This document shows positions 1-6,703 of a DNA stretch of 24,686 bases, one piece after another. Each line of letters opens with the position of its first letter. Position 1 is the stretch's first letter. Source of the stretch: JBDSGC01 sp046594105 (GTDB lineage: Bacteria > Acidobacteriota > Thermoanaerobaculia > Gp7-AA8); the NCBI GenBank assembly GCA_046594105.1, contig JBKJQB010000354.1, forward strand, positions 1 through 24,686. The letters run 5' to 3'. A program made the translations under genes and the position numbers. The notes beneath the pieces were generated by a model. That model did not search any database, had not been told where the DNA came from, and was given only the letters and a program-made list of their open reading frames with translations.

Positions 1-27
1 GGCTCACTTCTGACTGGGTTCCGCAAT

Positions 28-74
28 CCCCCGGCTGGCGCCGGGGGCTACATTCTTGCGCCCGCTGGCGCGGG
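28..74. repeat. Two adjacent GC-rich hairpins
   Basis: Two perfect inverted repeats with the same tetraloop sit in tandem: 8-nt arms at 28-35 and 40-47 around TGGC, and 5-nt arms at 61-65 and 70-74, again around TGGC. No gene is visible between 1 and 176. The shared TGGC loop suggests two copies of a dispersed palindromic element. Neither hairpin is followed by a T-run on either strand, so they are not typical intrinsic terminators, although the minus-strand hydrogenase operon must end somewhere here. Confidence 0.55.
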
Positions 75-127
75 CTGATCACGGACAGATTTGAGGTTCC
101 TGCCCTTTGATTCCATCAGAGCAGACC

Positions 128-168
128 TGGAAGCCGGCGGACCGGCCGGCAAGGATGCCGGCGCTACG
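128..168. repeat. Dispersed 41-nt repeat, copy A
   Basis: Positions 144-168 are identical over 25 nt to 21326-21350, and the preceding 16 nt (128-143) are largely conserved with 21310-21325. The core itself is partly palindromic (GCCGGC, then AAGGAT, then GCCGGC). It lies just downstream of the last gene of the hydrogenase operon, in non-coding sequence. It looks like a genome-dispersed intergenic repeat; no transposase is nearby. Confidence 0.7.
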
Positions 169-176
169 AAGGCGTC

Positions 177-527
177 TCACGCCTCGGGTAGCAGCGAGGT
201 ACACACGCCGTCGAAGCTTTCGTTGCTGCAGCCGCAGAGCGGATCGCTGCAGGCGAGGTGTGTCTCTTTGCCCAGCACCGTCGAAAACTCGTCCATGAAG
301 CGGCGCTTCCCTTCCTCGATGCCGCGCTCGGTCAGACGGAAAGTGTCGCCGCTGGCGACGAGCAGCGTGCGTCCCACCAGTCGCTCGAGCGCGGCGTCCA
401 TTTCCTGCGCATCGAGCTTGAGAAAGCGGTTGAGCTGCTCGGGCGAGACGGAGTCGCCGAGGTGCTCGCCCCGCATCCAGAACATCATCTGGAGGATCTC
501 GTCCTGGGCTCGGAGAAGGTCGGTCAT
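177..527 (-). CDS. Small winged-helix-like protein with C-terminal Cys cluster
   Basis: A 116-residue protein starting at the ATG at 527. Longer upstream extensions in this frame run through the Rieske gene and are rejected. Residues 1-80 are helical with a DTFRLTERGIEEG stretch resembling the wing of a winged-helix fold. The C-terminus carries four cysteines in a C93-x4-C98-x-C100-x8-C109 arrangement, suited to binding zinc or an Fe-S cluster. It lies 14 nt downstream of the NifU-Rieske gene and is the last gene of the hydrogenase operon. I do not recognise the family. A metal- or redox-responsive regulator, or a small maturation factor, are both possible (inference from context and cysteines only). 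Confidence 0.72.
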   Translation of the reverse strand: MTDLLRAQDEILQMMFWMRGEHLGDSVSPEQLNRFLKLDAQEMDAALERLVGRTLLVASGDTFRLTERGIEEGKRRFMDEFSTVLGKETHLACSDPLCGCSNESFDGVCTSLLPEA

Positions 528-541
528 GGTTGTTTGTAGTG

Positions 542-1360
542 CTACTGCGAAGCCGACTGCGCTGGTGGCTCGCTCATGGCGATCTTGATCACGGCGTCGT
601 CGATGGTCGCGGGGTAGACCACGAGGTGCAGCGATGGATCGGTCGAGCAGTTCCCGGTGCGCAGGTCGAACTTGTGGCCGTGGCACGGACACTCCACAAA
701 AAGCTGGTGATAGACGGCATCCTCGAGCGTTCCGCCGCCGGCAGGACACTCGTTGCGGAAGACGAACGGGCGATCGTCGAGGGTGCAGACCAGAAGCTGC
801 TCATCGAACCCTTCGACCTTGACCCATTCGCCTTCCTTCAGCTCGAAGGCGTGAACGAGCGGGATCCACTTTCGGGGATCGGGTTGCTGGGATGCGCCGG
901 TCAGACCGACCACCTCGATGGCTCGAAGTTCGGGCACCTGTTCGTAGAGATTCTTTTCGATTCCGCGCTTGAGCGTGATCAGGGAGGAAGCGCAGCCATG
1001 ACAGGAGCCGGTCATCTCCAGCACGGCGACGTAATTCCGCACCTCGATCAGGTGAACGTCCCCTCCGTGGCTCTGGATCCCGGGACGGGAGAGTTCGAGG
1101 GCGGCTTCCACTCTGGCGGTGAGATCCACCTCGACCAGCCCGTAGCCTCGAAGGAGGACATCGACGAGCGGATCGCGGGCAACCAGCTTCAACAGATGTT
1201 CCTGACCGTTCTCCTTGAGGACGCTGACGATTCGCTGCAGCGCTTCGCGGTGGAGCTCCAGCAGGGGTCCGAGGGTTTTGAATGCGGTCTGGCGCTCTGC
1301 GTTGGGCGCGCCTTCGAAATCCTTCATGAGGGTATCGAGCTCACTGAGCTGCATAGGCAC
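542..1360 (-). CDS. NifU-like/Rieske fusion protein of hydrogenase operon
   Basis: A 272-residue two-domain Fe-S protein. The NifU C-terminal-type domain spans about residues 80-145, with GGDVHL followed by the conserved CxxC at C120 and C123. The Rieske-type domain spans about 165-262, with C205 and then C224-P-C-H227. In canonical Rieske domains the pattern is C-x-H-x15-17-C-x-x-H. Here the spacing is exact (16 residues), but the first histidine is Ala207. Such NifU and Rieske proteins accompany uptake hydrogenases and are thought to take part in electron transfer or cluster supply. Its start overlaps the end of the upstream protease gene; ATG 1360 or ATG 1354 (third residue) are both possible. 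Probably cytoplasmic, as no signal peptide is seen. Confidence 0.9.
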   Translation of the reverse strand: MPMQLSELDTLMKDFEGAPNAERQTAFKTLGPLLELHREALQRIVSVLKENGQEHLLKLVARDPLVDVLLRGYGLVEVDLTARVEAALELSRPGIQSHGGDVHLIEVRNYVAVLEMTGSCHGCASSLITLKRGIEKNLYEQVPELRAIEVVGLTGASQQPDPRKWIPLVHAFELKEGEWVKVEGFDEQLLVCTLDDRPFVFRNECPAGGGTLEDAVYHQLFVECPCHGHKFDLRTGNCSTDPSLHLVVYPATIDDAVIKIAMSEPPAQSASQ

Positions 1361-1811
1361 CTACCAGATTCTGGATCTCACGGATGGCGTTCGGGACTGC
1401 TGCTTCCACTTTCTCGCTCAGCCCCAGGCGCAGCTCGCAGTCGAGGGGCTCACAGCCGATGAACATCAAACCGGCGGGCAAAACATCCAGCCTGCGCGCC
1501 ATTTCCATGGCCCGGGACGGTTCGGTGAAATGCGGATCGATGCGCTCGCTGGCCAGCGCGTGGTGACGGTCGCAGGTGGGATCGAAGACGTACAGCGTTC
1601 CCGGTTCGTTGTTGCGCTTCACGGCATCGACGAAGATGAGTCGGTCGTATTTGTCCATCAGTTTGAGGACGAGGTCGAACCCGCCGGTCCCGACTTCCAG
1701 CAACTCGGTTTGCGGAGGGAGCTCGGCAACTGGAAATCGCCGCACCACTTCGGCGCCGAATCCGTCGTCGCCGAGGAGGAGATTCCCGAAGCCGGCCACG
1801 AGAGTCTTCAT
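1341..1811 (-). CDS. [NiFe] hydrogenase maturation protease (HyaD/HybD type)
   Basis: A 156-residue endopeptidase of the HyaD/HybD family, which removes the C-terminal peptide of the large subunit after nickel insertion. The N-terminus carries the family motif GFGNLLLGDDGFG. The expected nickel-sensing ligands are present at family positions: D16, D62 (in FVDAVK) and H94 (in DPHFTE). The C-terminal GLSEKV segment also fits the family, and the length is typical. The ATG at 1811 overlaps the stop of the upstream CooC-type ATPase as ATGA, which implies translational coupling. A much longer open frame continues upstream but is a shadow of the ATPase gene. The substrate is presumably HhyL, encoded in the same operon. 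Confidence 0.93.
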   Translation of the reverse strand: MKTLVAGFGNLLLGDDGFGAEVVRRFPVAELPPQTELLEVGTGGFDLVLKLMDKYDRLIFVDAVKRNNEPGTLYVFDPTCDRHHALASERIDPHFTEPSRAMEMARRLDVLPAGLMFIGCEPLDCELRLGLSEKVEAAVPNAIREIQNLVGAYAAQ

Positions 1812-2578
1812 GGTGTCAGGGCGCGGGCAAGCTCGCCGATCCGGTCGATGGCAGGGCTGGTGGTGGCGATGTCGAGCGGTCCGACCCCTTGCCGCTCGGC
1901 GTTCCTGACCAGTTCGTCCTGCGGCACGATCCCGAGGATCTCCAGGAACTTCGTGCCGCAGAAAGCGCGCAGCTCTTTCTCGTCGTCTGCGCTGGCGACC
2001 TTGTTGGCGACAGCGTAGACCTTGCCGATGCCGAGCTCGCGTCCGAGCTCCGCCATGCGCGCCGCTGTCTCCATCGATTTGAAGTATGGCTCGACGATCA
2101 CCAGCAGCGTATCGACGCCGCGCGCCGTTCCTCGGCTGAGGTGCTCCAGGCCCGCTTCGATGTCCAGGATGGTGGGACGGTCGTTTCCTCCGACCATTTC
2201 TGCAACCAGGCTGCGCACGGCAGCGTGAGCGCCGCACATTCAGCCGGCTCCAGCGTGCTCCACACGCCCCATCAGGATCAGGGTGACGCCGTCGGCCGCC
2301 GGCACCCCGTATTCGTCGGCGACCTCCTGCGGTGTTTTGGCCAGGACCGCTTTGGTATTTCCTTCTTCGTCGGTGACGCGTTTGAGGATGTCGCGCGTCA
2401 GGGGACGGATGTTGGCGGCCTCTTCCCGGGACAAGCCGAGGGTCAGGGCGAGGTTCGGGTTGGAGTCGGCGTCGATGGCCAGAACGTCCGGAGTTCCCTG
2501 CCGCACCAGCAGCCTTGCCAGCGTCCCGGCGATGGTCGTCTTTCCAGATCCGCCTTTTCCTGCGATGGCAATTTTCAT
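1808..2578 (-). CDS. CooC-type P-loop ATPase with in-frame TGA at CxC motif
   Basis: A MinD/CooC-family ATPase. The N-terminal half (2578-2243, 112 residues) has the deviant Walker A GKGGSGKTT at residues 7-15, then DADSNPNLA, ending with MGRVEHAGAG. An in-frame TGA follows at 2242-2240, and the same frame continues without a shift for 143 codons with conserved family features (DIEAGLEHLSRGT, VIVEPYF, VANKV, LGIVPQDE). In CooC proteins this point carries a C-x-C motif that binds Ni/Zn at the dimer interface; here it reads TGA-Met-Cys. Read through, the product is 256 residues, normal for the family, with selenocysteine at position 113. Both ends overlap their neighbours as ATGA. Alternatives are a point mutation or sequencing error, or a split protein restarting at the ATG directly after the TGA. 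The role is likely nickel delivery or an accessory step of hydrogenase assembly (inference). Confidence 0.85.
2206..2228 (-). promoter_or_regulatory. Candidate bacterial SECIS stem-loop
   Basis: Directly 3' of the in-frame TGA on the mRNA strand, GCUGC (2224-2220) pairs perfectly with GCAGC (2214-2210) around the 5-nt loop CGUGC. Three further pairs (2228/2206 G-U, 2227/2207, 2226/2208) follow after a single C-C mismatch. The apical loop begins 20 nt after the TGA and has a G in its first two bases. This falls within the geometry usually required for bacterial SECIS elements (established rule, recalled). GC-rich coding DNA forms such hairpins by chance, so the evidence is suggestive only. Confidence 0.4.
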
Positions 2579-3144
2579 AGTTCCCCGGCCGGACGCACGA
2601 TCCAGCCCGTGGGCCGCTCGCTGGGATCCGCAATGATGTAATCGTACCGCTGCAACGGCTCATCCGCACCGGCGAGAATCCGCTGCACCAGTTCGAGGAC
2701 CTTCTGCGGGGCAGGCTCGACGGCGGGACTGAGATGCTCGCCGCATTCCTCGATGTCCGGCTCGACCTCGATGACGATGACGTCAGAGGGGAGTTTCTTG
2801 AAGTAGGTGCCGACCACCAGCAGGTTTTCGAGACTGGTCACCCCGGTGGCGGCCTCCACCACGCGCGCTTTGACTTCTTCAATGTCCGGCAGCTCATGCT
2901 CCCAGCGATAGCGGCGGATCTCGCCCGGGGTGGTTTCGCGGCGCACGGCTCCGATGAACACCATCCGGTCGAACGGCTCCCGCTCGTCCAGGTAATGCAT
3001 GATGAAGAGCGGCCCGTAGAAGAGGTCCTCAACCACGACTCCCTCAGGCCATTCGACCGCCTGGAACTTCGCGACGAACAGAGGACCGAAGGAGAGATCG
3101 GTGAGTTGGGAGTAGCCCACGCCGCCGATGAGGGTTCGGGTCAT
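2575..3144 (-). CDS. Hydrogenase maturation protease-like protein, degenerate active site
   Basis: A 189-residue protein whose N-terminus (GGVGYSQLTDLSFG) aligns with the GxGNxLxxDxGxG motif of HyaD/HybD proteases, keeping D16. The segment equivalent to FVDAV reads FIGAV, so the second metal ligand Asp is Gly65. No clear equivalent of the third ligand His is seen. The C-terminal part keeps an IEVEP segment comparable to the CEP region of the intact protease. The intact enzyme is encoded two genes downstream, so this paralogue is likely non-catalytic and may act as a large-subunit chaperone or assembly factor (inference). Its stop overlaps the ATPase start as ATGA. It is separated from hhyL by 283 nt containing palindromic repeats. 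Confidence 0.8.
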   Translation of the reverse strand: MTRTLIGGVGYSQLTDLSFGPLFVAKFQAVEWPEGVVVEDLFYGPLFIMHYLDEREPFDRMVFIGAVRRETTPGEIRRYRWEHELPDIEEVKARVVEAATGVTSLENLLVVGTYFKKLPSDVIVIEVEPDIEECGEHLSPAVEPAPQKVLELVQRILAGADEPLQRYDYIIADPSERPTGWIVRPAGEL

Positions 3145-3240
3145 GATGCAGCGTGGGACGGTCGGGTCGGTGGAGATGCTTCGCCGTTACGGCGGCTTCT
3201 AGTGACACGATCCGACGCCGCACACACCAACGTCGAGCGT

Positions 3241-3359
3241 CCTTCTCCCCGCCGCAGCGGGGAGAAGGTGGCCGTAGGCCGGATGAGGGGTGATCCTGTT
3301 TGGCACGAGCCCCTCACCCCCGCTTCGCGGCACCCTCTCCCCGCGCGGCGGGGAGAGGG
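3241..3359. repeat. REP-like palindrome pair (BIME-like)
   Basis: Two perfect 12-nt-arm hairpins face each other: 3241-3252 with 3257-3268, and 3333-3344 with 3348-3359. Between them lie GATGAGGGG (3282-3290) and the inverted CCCCTCACC. Each unit therefore has a CCTTCTCCCC-type palindrome plus a GAGGGG tail, in opposite orientation, as in bacterial interspersed mosaic elements. A third unit occurs at 8492-8538. The pair lies inside the hydrogenase operon between hhyL and the maturation genes, where it could act as an mRNA 3' stabiliser or expression breakpoint (inference). Confidence 0.85.
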
Positions 3360-3427
3360 ACTCTCGATGAGAGAGTTAGTCATCACCGCCGCTCCACGGC
3401 GCCTCGCGCCGTTCTGGCTGTGCCGGC

Positions 3428-5287
3428 TCACTCCACTCCGCAGGCGCAGGTGTTGACGTCCTGGGTGACCACGTGATCTCCCGCATACAGATGCGTCGTG
3501 CAGGGCATGCAGGGATCGAAGCTGCGGATGGCGCGCAGGACGTCGATTCCCTTGAAGTTTTCGGGCTTGTCGAACTCTTCGAGGATCGGCGTCTCCAGAA
3601 CCGCTTCTTCATACGGTCCCGGCTTTCCCCATGGATCCTGAGGGGAAGCCATCAGCGTGGAGGGAGTGATGATCTGGTAGTTGACGATGGCGCCCTTATC
3701 GAGTTCCACGTGATGGGTCAGCCAGCCACGTCCGGCGCCCCAGAAACCGACGCCCATGCGATTGTTCTTCGGCACTTCGAACGGCGTCGACACTTCCGTC
3801 TGCCCCTTGCGCAGCAGGTCCATTCCGATCAGCCAGTTGTCGTAGGCCACCGCGGCGTTGTAGCCGATGGCGTAGGCGCGGCTGAGGTTTCTCTCGAACG
3901 CGTTCCAGACTTCCGGGATCTTCCACTCCGCGATCATCTCCGGCGTATCGAATTCCGGGATCTTGATCAGCATGCTGTTGTCGGTGAGATCGAGCATCCG
4001 GCGGTGCGGGAGCTTTTTGGCCAGAACGGTGTTCCACATCCGGATGAAGGTGCCCGTCTCCACCGCCACGCGATCCCAACGGGGAGCGGTGGACCAGCTG
4101 TACTTCTCCCGCCAGTTGAGTCCTGCCGGTTTCGGCTTGGTCTCTTTGTTCCAGGGGTGATACGGGCTGAGGGGAGCGCCGAGGGGATCAGTCTTGTGAG
4201 GATGCCCGCTCCACTCTTCGTAATAGGAGTGTTCGACGAACTCTTCGATGCCCAGGTTGATCTGCTGGAGCTTGGTGGTGACCTGCTTGCCGTTGATGAT
4301 GACACCAGGGGTGGCCCAGCGTTTCTCTCCCCACGAATCGCAGTTCTCGTAGGTGCCGTCATACGCGAACGGATCATCCCAGATGCCGGTGTCCGCAAAG
4401 TTCATCGGGCGCGTCCCGACTTTTTTGTACGCCGGGTCGGCGTCGTAGAAGAAGTTGGTGATGTCTTCCCAGATGCCGATGCCCTTCTTGGCGAAGTCGA
4501 ACATCTTCATCAACCGGTTGCGGTAGACATTGAAGCTCTGCACGGTGACGTTGTGGCTGACGCCGCCGGGCACGATGGTCTCCGGATGCGGGTATTTGCC
4601 CATCAGGGTGACGTATCCCTCGCGGGCCACGCGCGTCAGCTCCAGCGCATCGAGGTAAAGCTTCCCGGTGAGCGGATTCATGTCGTGCATGAGCGCGCCG
4701 ATGGTCTTGTAGCCATGCTGGTCTTCGTGACGCGTCTTCGCTCGCGTGGCCCGGTCCCACAGCGAGGGGTTGGTCCGCTTGACCATCTCCTCGGAGTAGT
4801 CAGGACCGGCCAGCATGAAGAGGTGCATGATGTTGTCCCAGACGAACTCCATGCTCAGGGCCAGGTTGCGGATGACGATGCCCAGCGGGGGAGGCTTGAT
4901 GCCGAAGGCCATCTCGATGGCCAGGGCGGCGCAGGTGGCGTGCACTCCGCCGCACACACCGCAGGCGCGGCTGCTGATGAAGATGGCGTCGCGCGGATCG
5001 CGGCCTTTGAGGATGACCTCGTAGCCGCGGAAGAGCGTGGCCATGGAAAAGGCTTCGAGCACCTTGCGGTTCTGGAGGTCGACGGTGGCGTGAAAGGCGA
5101 GGGCGCCGGCCACCCGGGTGACCGGGTCGAAGTCGACGGAACGGACGTAGCCGTTCTGGGCCATCAGCTTCTTGAGGTCTTCCCGCGAAATGTCCTTGCG
5201 CTCGTAGGCGTAGGGATCGCGGGCGCCGCCGATCAGTGACGCTTTTCCCTGAGCGTCGAATTCAATGGGAAGATTCTTGAAACACAT
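3428..5287 (-). CDS. hhyL: [NiFe] hydrogenase large subunit, group 1h
   Basis: A 619-residue catalytic subunit for H2 oxidation. The N-terminal nickel-binding L1 motif is RACGVCGGVH with C109 and C112. The C-terminal L2 motif is DPCMPCTTH with C593, C596 and H599. These four cysteines ligate the NiFe(CN)2CO site. A 20-residue tail follows H599 and should be cleaved by the operon's maturation protease; it contains a CAC. Overall length and sequence style fit the group 1h (actinobacterial type) enzymes, which oxidise H2 at atmospheric levels and tolerate oxygen (family knowledge). The ATG at 5287 lies 3 nt downstream of the hhyS stop, so the two subunits are co-translated. No hyp genes are in the window, so those factors must be elsewhere. 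Confidence 0.96.
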   Translation of the reverse strand: MCFKNLPIEFDAQGKASLIGGARDPYAYERKDISREDLKKLMAQNGYVRSVDFDPVTRVAGALAFHATVDLQNRKVLEAFSMATLFRGYEVILKGRDPRDAIFISSRACGVCGGVHATCAALAIEMAFGIKPPPLGIVIRNLALSMEFVWDNIMHLFMLAGPDYSEEMVKRTNPSLWDRATRAKTRHEDQHGYKTIGALMHDMNPLTGKLYLDALELTRVAREGYVTLMGKYPHPETIVPGGVSHNVTVQSFNVYRNRLMKMFDFAKKGIGIWEDITNFFYDADPAYKKVGTRPMNFADTGIWDDPFAYDGTYENCDSWGEKRWATPGVIINGKQVTTKLQQINLGIEEFVEHSYYEEWSGHPHKTDPLGAPLSPYHPWNKETKPKPAGLNWREKYSWSTAPRWDRVAVETGTFIRMWNTVLAKKLPHRRMLDLTDNSMLIKIPEFDTPEMIAEWKIPEVWNAFERNLSRAYAIGYNAAVAYDNWLIGMDLLRKGQTEVSTPFEVPKNNRMGVGFWGAGRGWLTHHVELDKGAIVNYQIITPSTLMASPQDPWGKPGPYEEAVLETPILEEFDKPENFKGIDVLRAIRSFDPCMPCTTHLYAGDHVVTQDVNTCACGVE

Positions 5288-5290
5288 CGA

Positions 5291-6604
5291 TCAGATTCTC
5301 CCCGCAGCCGCATCGTGCTGGACTCTCTCCGCACGCCGCAGCCGGCCCGATTTGCGTTTGTCCGCGTCGCTCAATTTGCGAGTGACGTTGTCGACTTCGT
5401 AGCCATCACGGAACTTCGTCACTTCCTGGCCTCTGCCCGGAACGACGGAGTTCAGGTGCTGCTGTTTTTTGTAGAGAAAGTGGATGAGCCGCTCGTAGAT
5501 CGGCTCGGGTTGGCTCTGCGGCGCCCAGCCGCTGGAGCTGGAGTCGATCCTGTCCCAGCGCGCAGTACGGTCCATTGCATGCTGGGTAAAGCTGCGCAGC
5601 AGGCGGATCATCCCTCCCACGGTCTGCGACGTCGCAGCGGAGAGTGCCGAGCCGGGAGGAGCGACATAGAACGGCGTGAACTTATCGGGGAAACCCGGCA
5701 TCGTGCAGCCGATGCAGATGCCGCCCGTGCTCATGCACCCGCCGTGGTGGCGCAACGCTCCCCGCTCCACGATGTTGCATTTGACCACCGGCCCCCAGCA
5801 GCCCACCTCGACCAGGCACTCCGGGTCGCCGTACTTCTGAGCAAACTTTCCCTCTTCGTAGTAGCCGCCACGCACGCAGCGGTCGTGAACCGTGTCGCGG
5901 AACTGCCAGGCAGGCCGGCCCAGCTCATCGAATTCGGGGAGCGGTCCCGTTCCCTGCAGAAACTGCAGAACCAGTGCGATGACCTCGGTGAAGTTGTCGC
6001 CGACCGGAGCGCATCCCGGGATGTTGATGACCGGTAGTCCGAAGGCGCTGCGGTAATCGGCGCCGAGATAATCCATCAACCCCATCGCGCCGGTCGGGTT
6101 GCCCACCGCTGCCGGGATCCCGCCCCAGGTGGCGCAGGTGCCGATGGCAATCGACGCGGCGGCGCCGGGCGCCATGCGGTCGATCCACTCCATGACGGAG
6201 ATGACTCTGCTGCCATTTCCGTCGGGGTCTTTGCGCGCGCCCAGACCGACCCAGTAGCCCTCACCGGGGATGAGCGTGTCATCGACGGCGGAGCCCTCGA
6301 GGATGATCACGTAGGGTGCATCGAGCTTTCCCTGAGCCGCGAGCTCGAAGTTGTGGATGAAGTCCTCGCCCGCTTCCGACGAGAGAACGGGGTGGTAGAG
6401 CACGACGCGTGGTAGTCCGGGGATGCGGCCGAGAAGCAGATCTTCGACCGACGGTTCGCTCGCGCCGGTGACGGAGATCGAACAGCCATCGCAGCTCATC
6501 CCGGCGAACCAGAAGGCGTAAACCTTTTCCAGAGGTGTGGTGCGCCCCGGAATGGGAGTCAACTCGACAGACGGTCTACCGGAAACTTTGCCCACGCTGT
6601 CCAT
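5291..6604 (-). CDS. hhyS: [NiFe] hydrogenase small subunit, group 1h
   Basis: A 437-residue electron-transfer subunit. The proximal cluster region has CDGC (C38, C41), then C157 in GTCATWGG and C198 in IPGCAPVGDN. D39 is the residue that could correspond to the Asp ligand reported for the proximal cluster of the Ralstonia actinobacterial-type enzyme. The distal cluster fits H240, C243, C263 and C269. Medial candidates are C276, C290, C297 and C300. There is no Tat (RRxFLK) signal, so the dimer should stay cytoplasmic, as in group 1h. The C-terminal ~70 residues are charged and appear longer than I recall for homologues. Start ATG 6604 has AGAGGAG upstream at good spacing. First structural gene of the operon. 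Confidence 0.96.
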   Translation of the reverse strand: MDSVGKVSGRPSVELTPIPGRTTPLEKVYAFWFAGMSCDGCSISVTGASEPSVEDLLLGRIPGLPRVVLYHPVLSSEAGEDFIHNFELAAQGKLDAPYVIILEGSAVDDTLIPGEGYWVGLGARKDPDGNGSRVISVMEWIDRMAPGAAASIAIGTCATWGGIPAAVGNPTGAMGLMDYLGADYRSAFGLPVINIPGCAPVGDNFTEVIALVLQFLQGTGPLPEFDELGRPAWQFRDTVHDRCVRGGYYEEGKFAQKYGDPECLVEVGCWGPVVKCNIVERGALRHHGGCMSTGGICIGCTMPGFPDKFTPFYVAPPGSALSAATSQTVGGMIRLLRSFTQHAMDRTARWDRIDSSSSGWAPQSQPEPIYERLIHFLYKKQQHLNSVVPGRGQEVTKFRDGYEVDNVTRKLSDADKRKSGRLRRAERVQHDAAAGRI

Positions 6605-6636
6605 TCGCGCTCCTCTGGTGCTTTTCTCGGCGCACC

Positions 6637-6665
6637 AATCTCCCGTGCCGCGGCCCTCAAGTCAA
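6637..6665 (-). promoter_or_regulatory. Possible -35/-10 promoter upstream of hhyS
   Basis: On the minus strand TTGACT (6665-6660) is followed after 17 nt by GAGATT (6642-6637), about 30 nt before the hhyS ATG. The -35 match is good and the -10 match poor. This is only a candidate; transcription could also come from the gene upstream. Confidence 0.2.
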
Positions 6666-6703
6666 ATCAGCTTCGAATTTCCGAAGTTAAAACCAGAAGC
6701 CAG

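Noticed and set aside
1215..2018. 267-codon plus-strand frame across the Rieske and protease genes
   Set aside because: It is antisense to three clearly assigned genes and has no recognisable domain.
1341..2669. 442-codon minus-strand frame reading upstream of the maturation protease
   Set aside because: Only the last 156 codons are the protease. The upstream part is an out-of-frame shadow of the CooC-type ATPase, rich in Arg and Gly and without motifs.
3473..5239. 588-codon open frame on the plus strand opposite hhyL
   Set aside because: It is antisense to an unmistakable hydrogenase large subunit and shows no family motif. Long antisense frames are common in GC-rich DNA.
5291..6604. Tat signal on the hydrogenase small subunit
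   Set aside because: No twin-arginine motif or hydrophobic stretch at the N-terminus (it begins MDSVGKVSGR), which agrees with group 1h rather than periplasmic group 1 enzymes.
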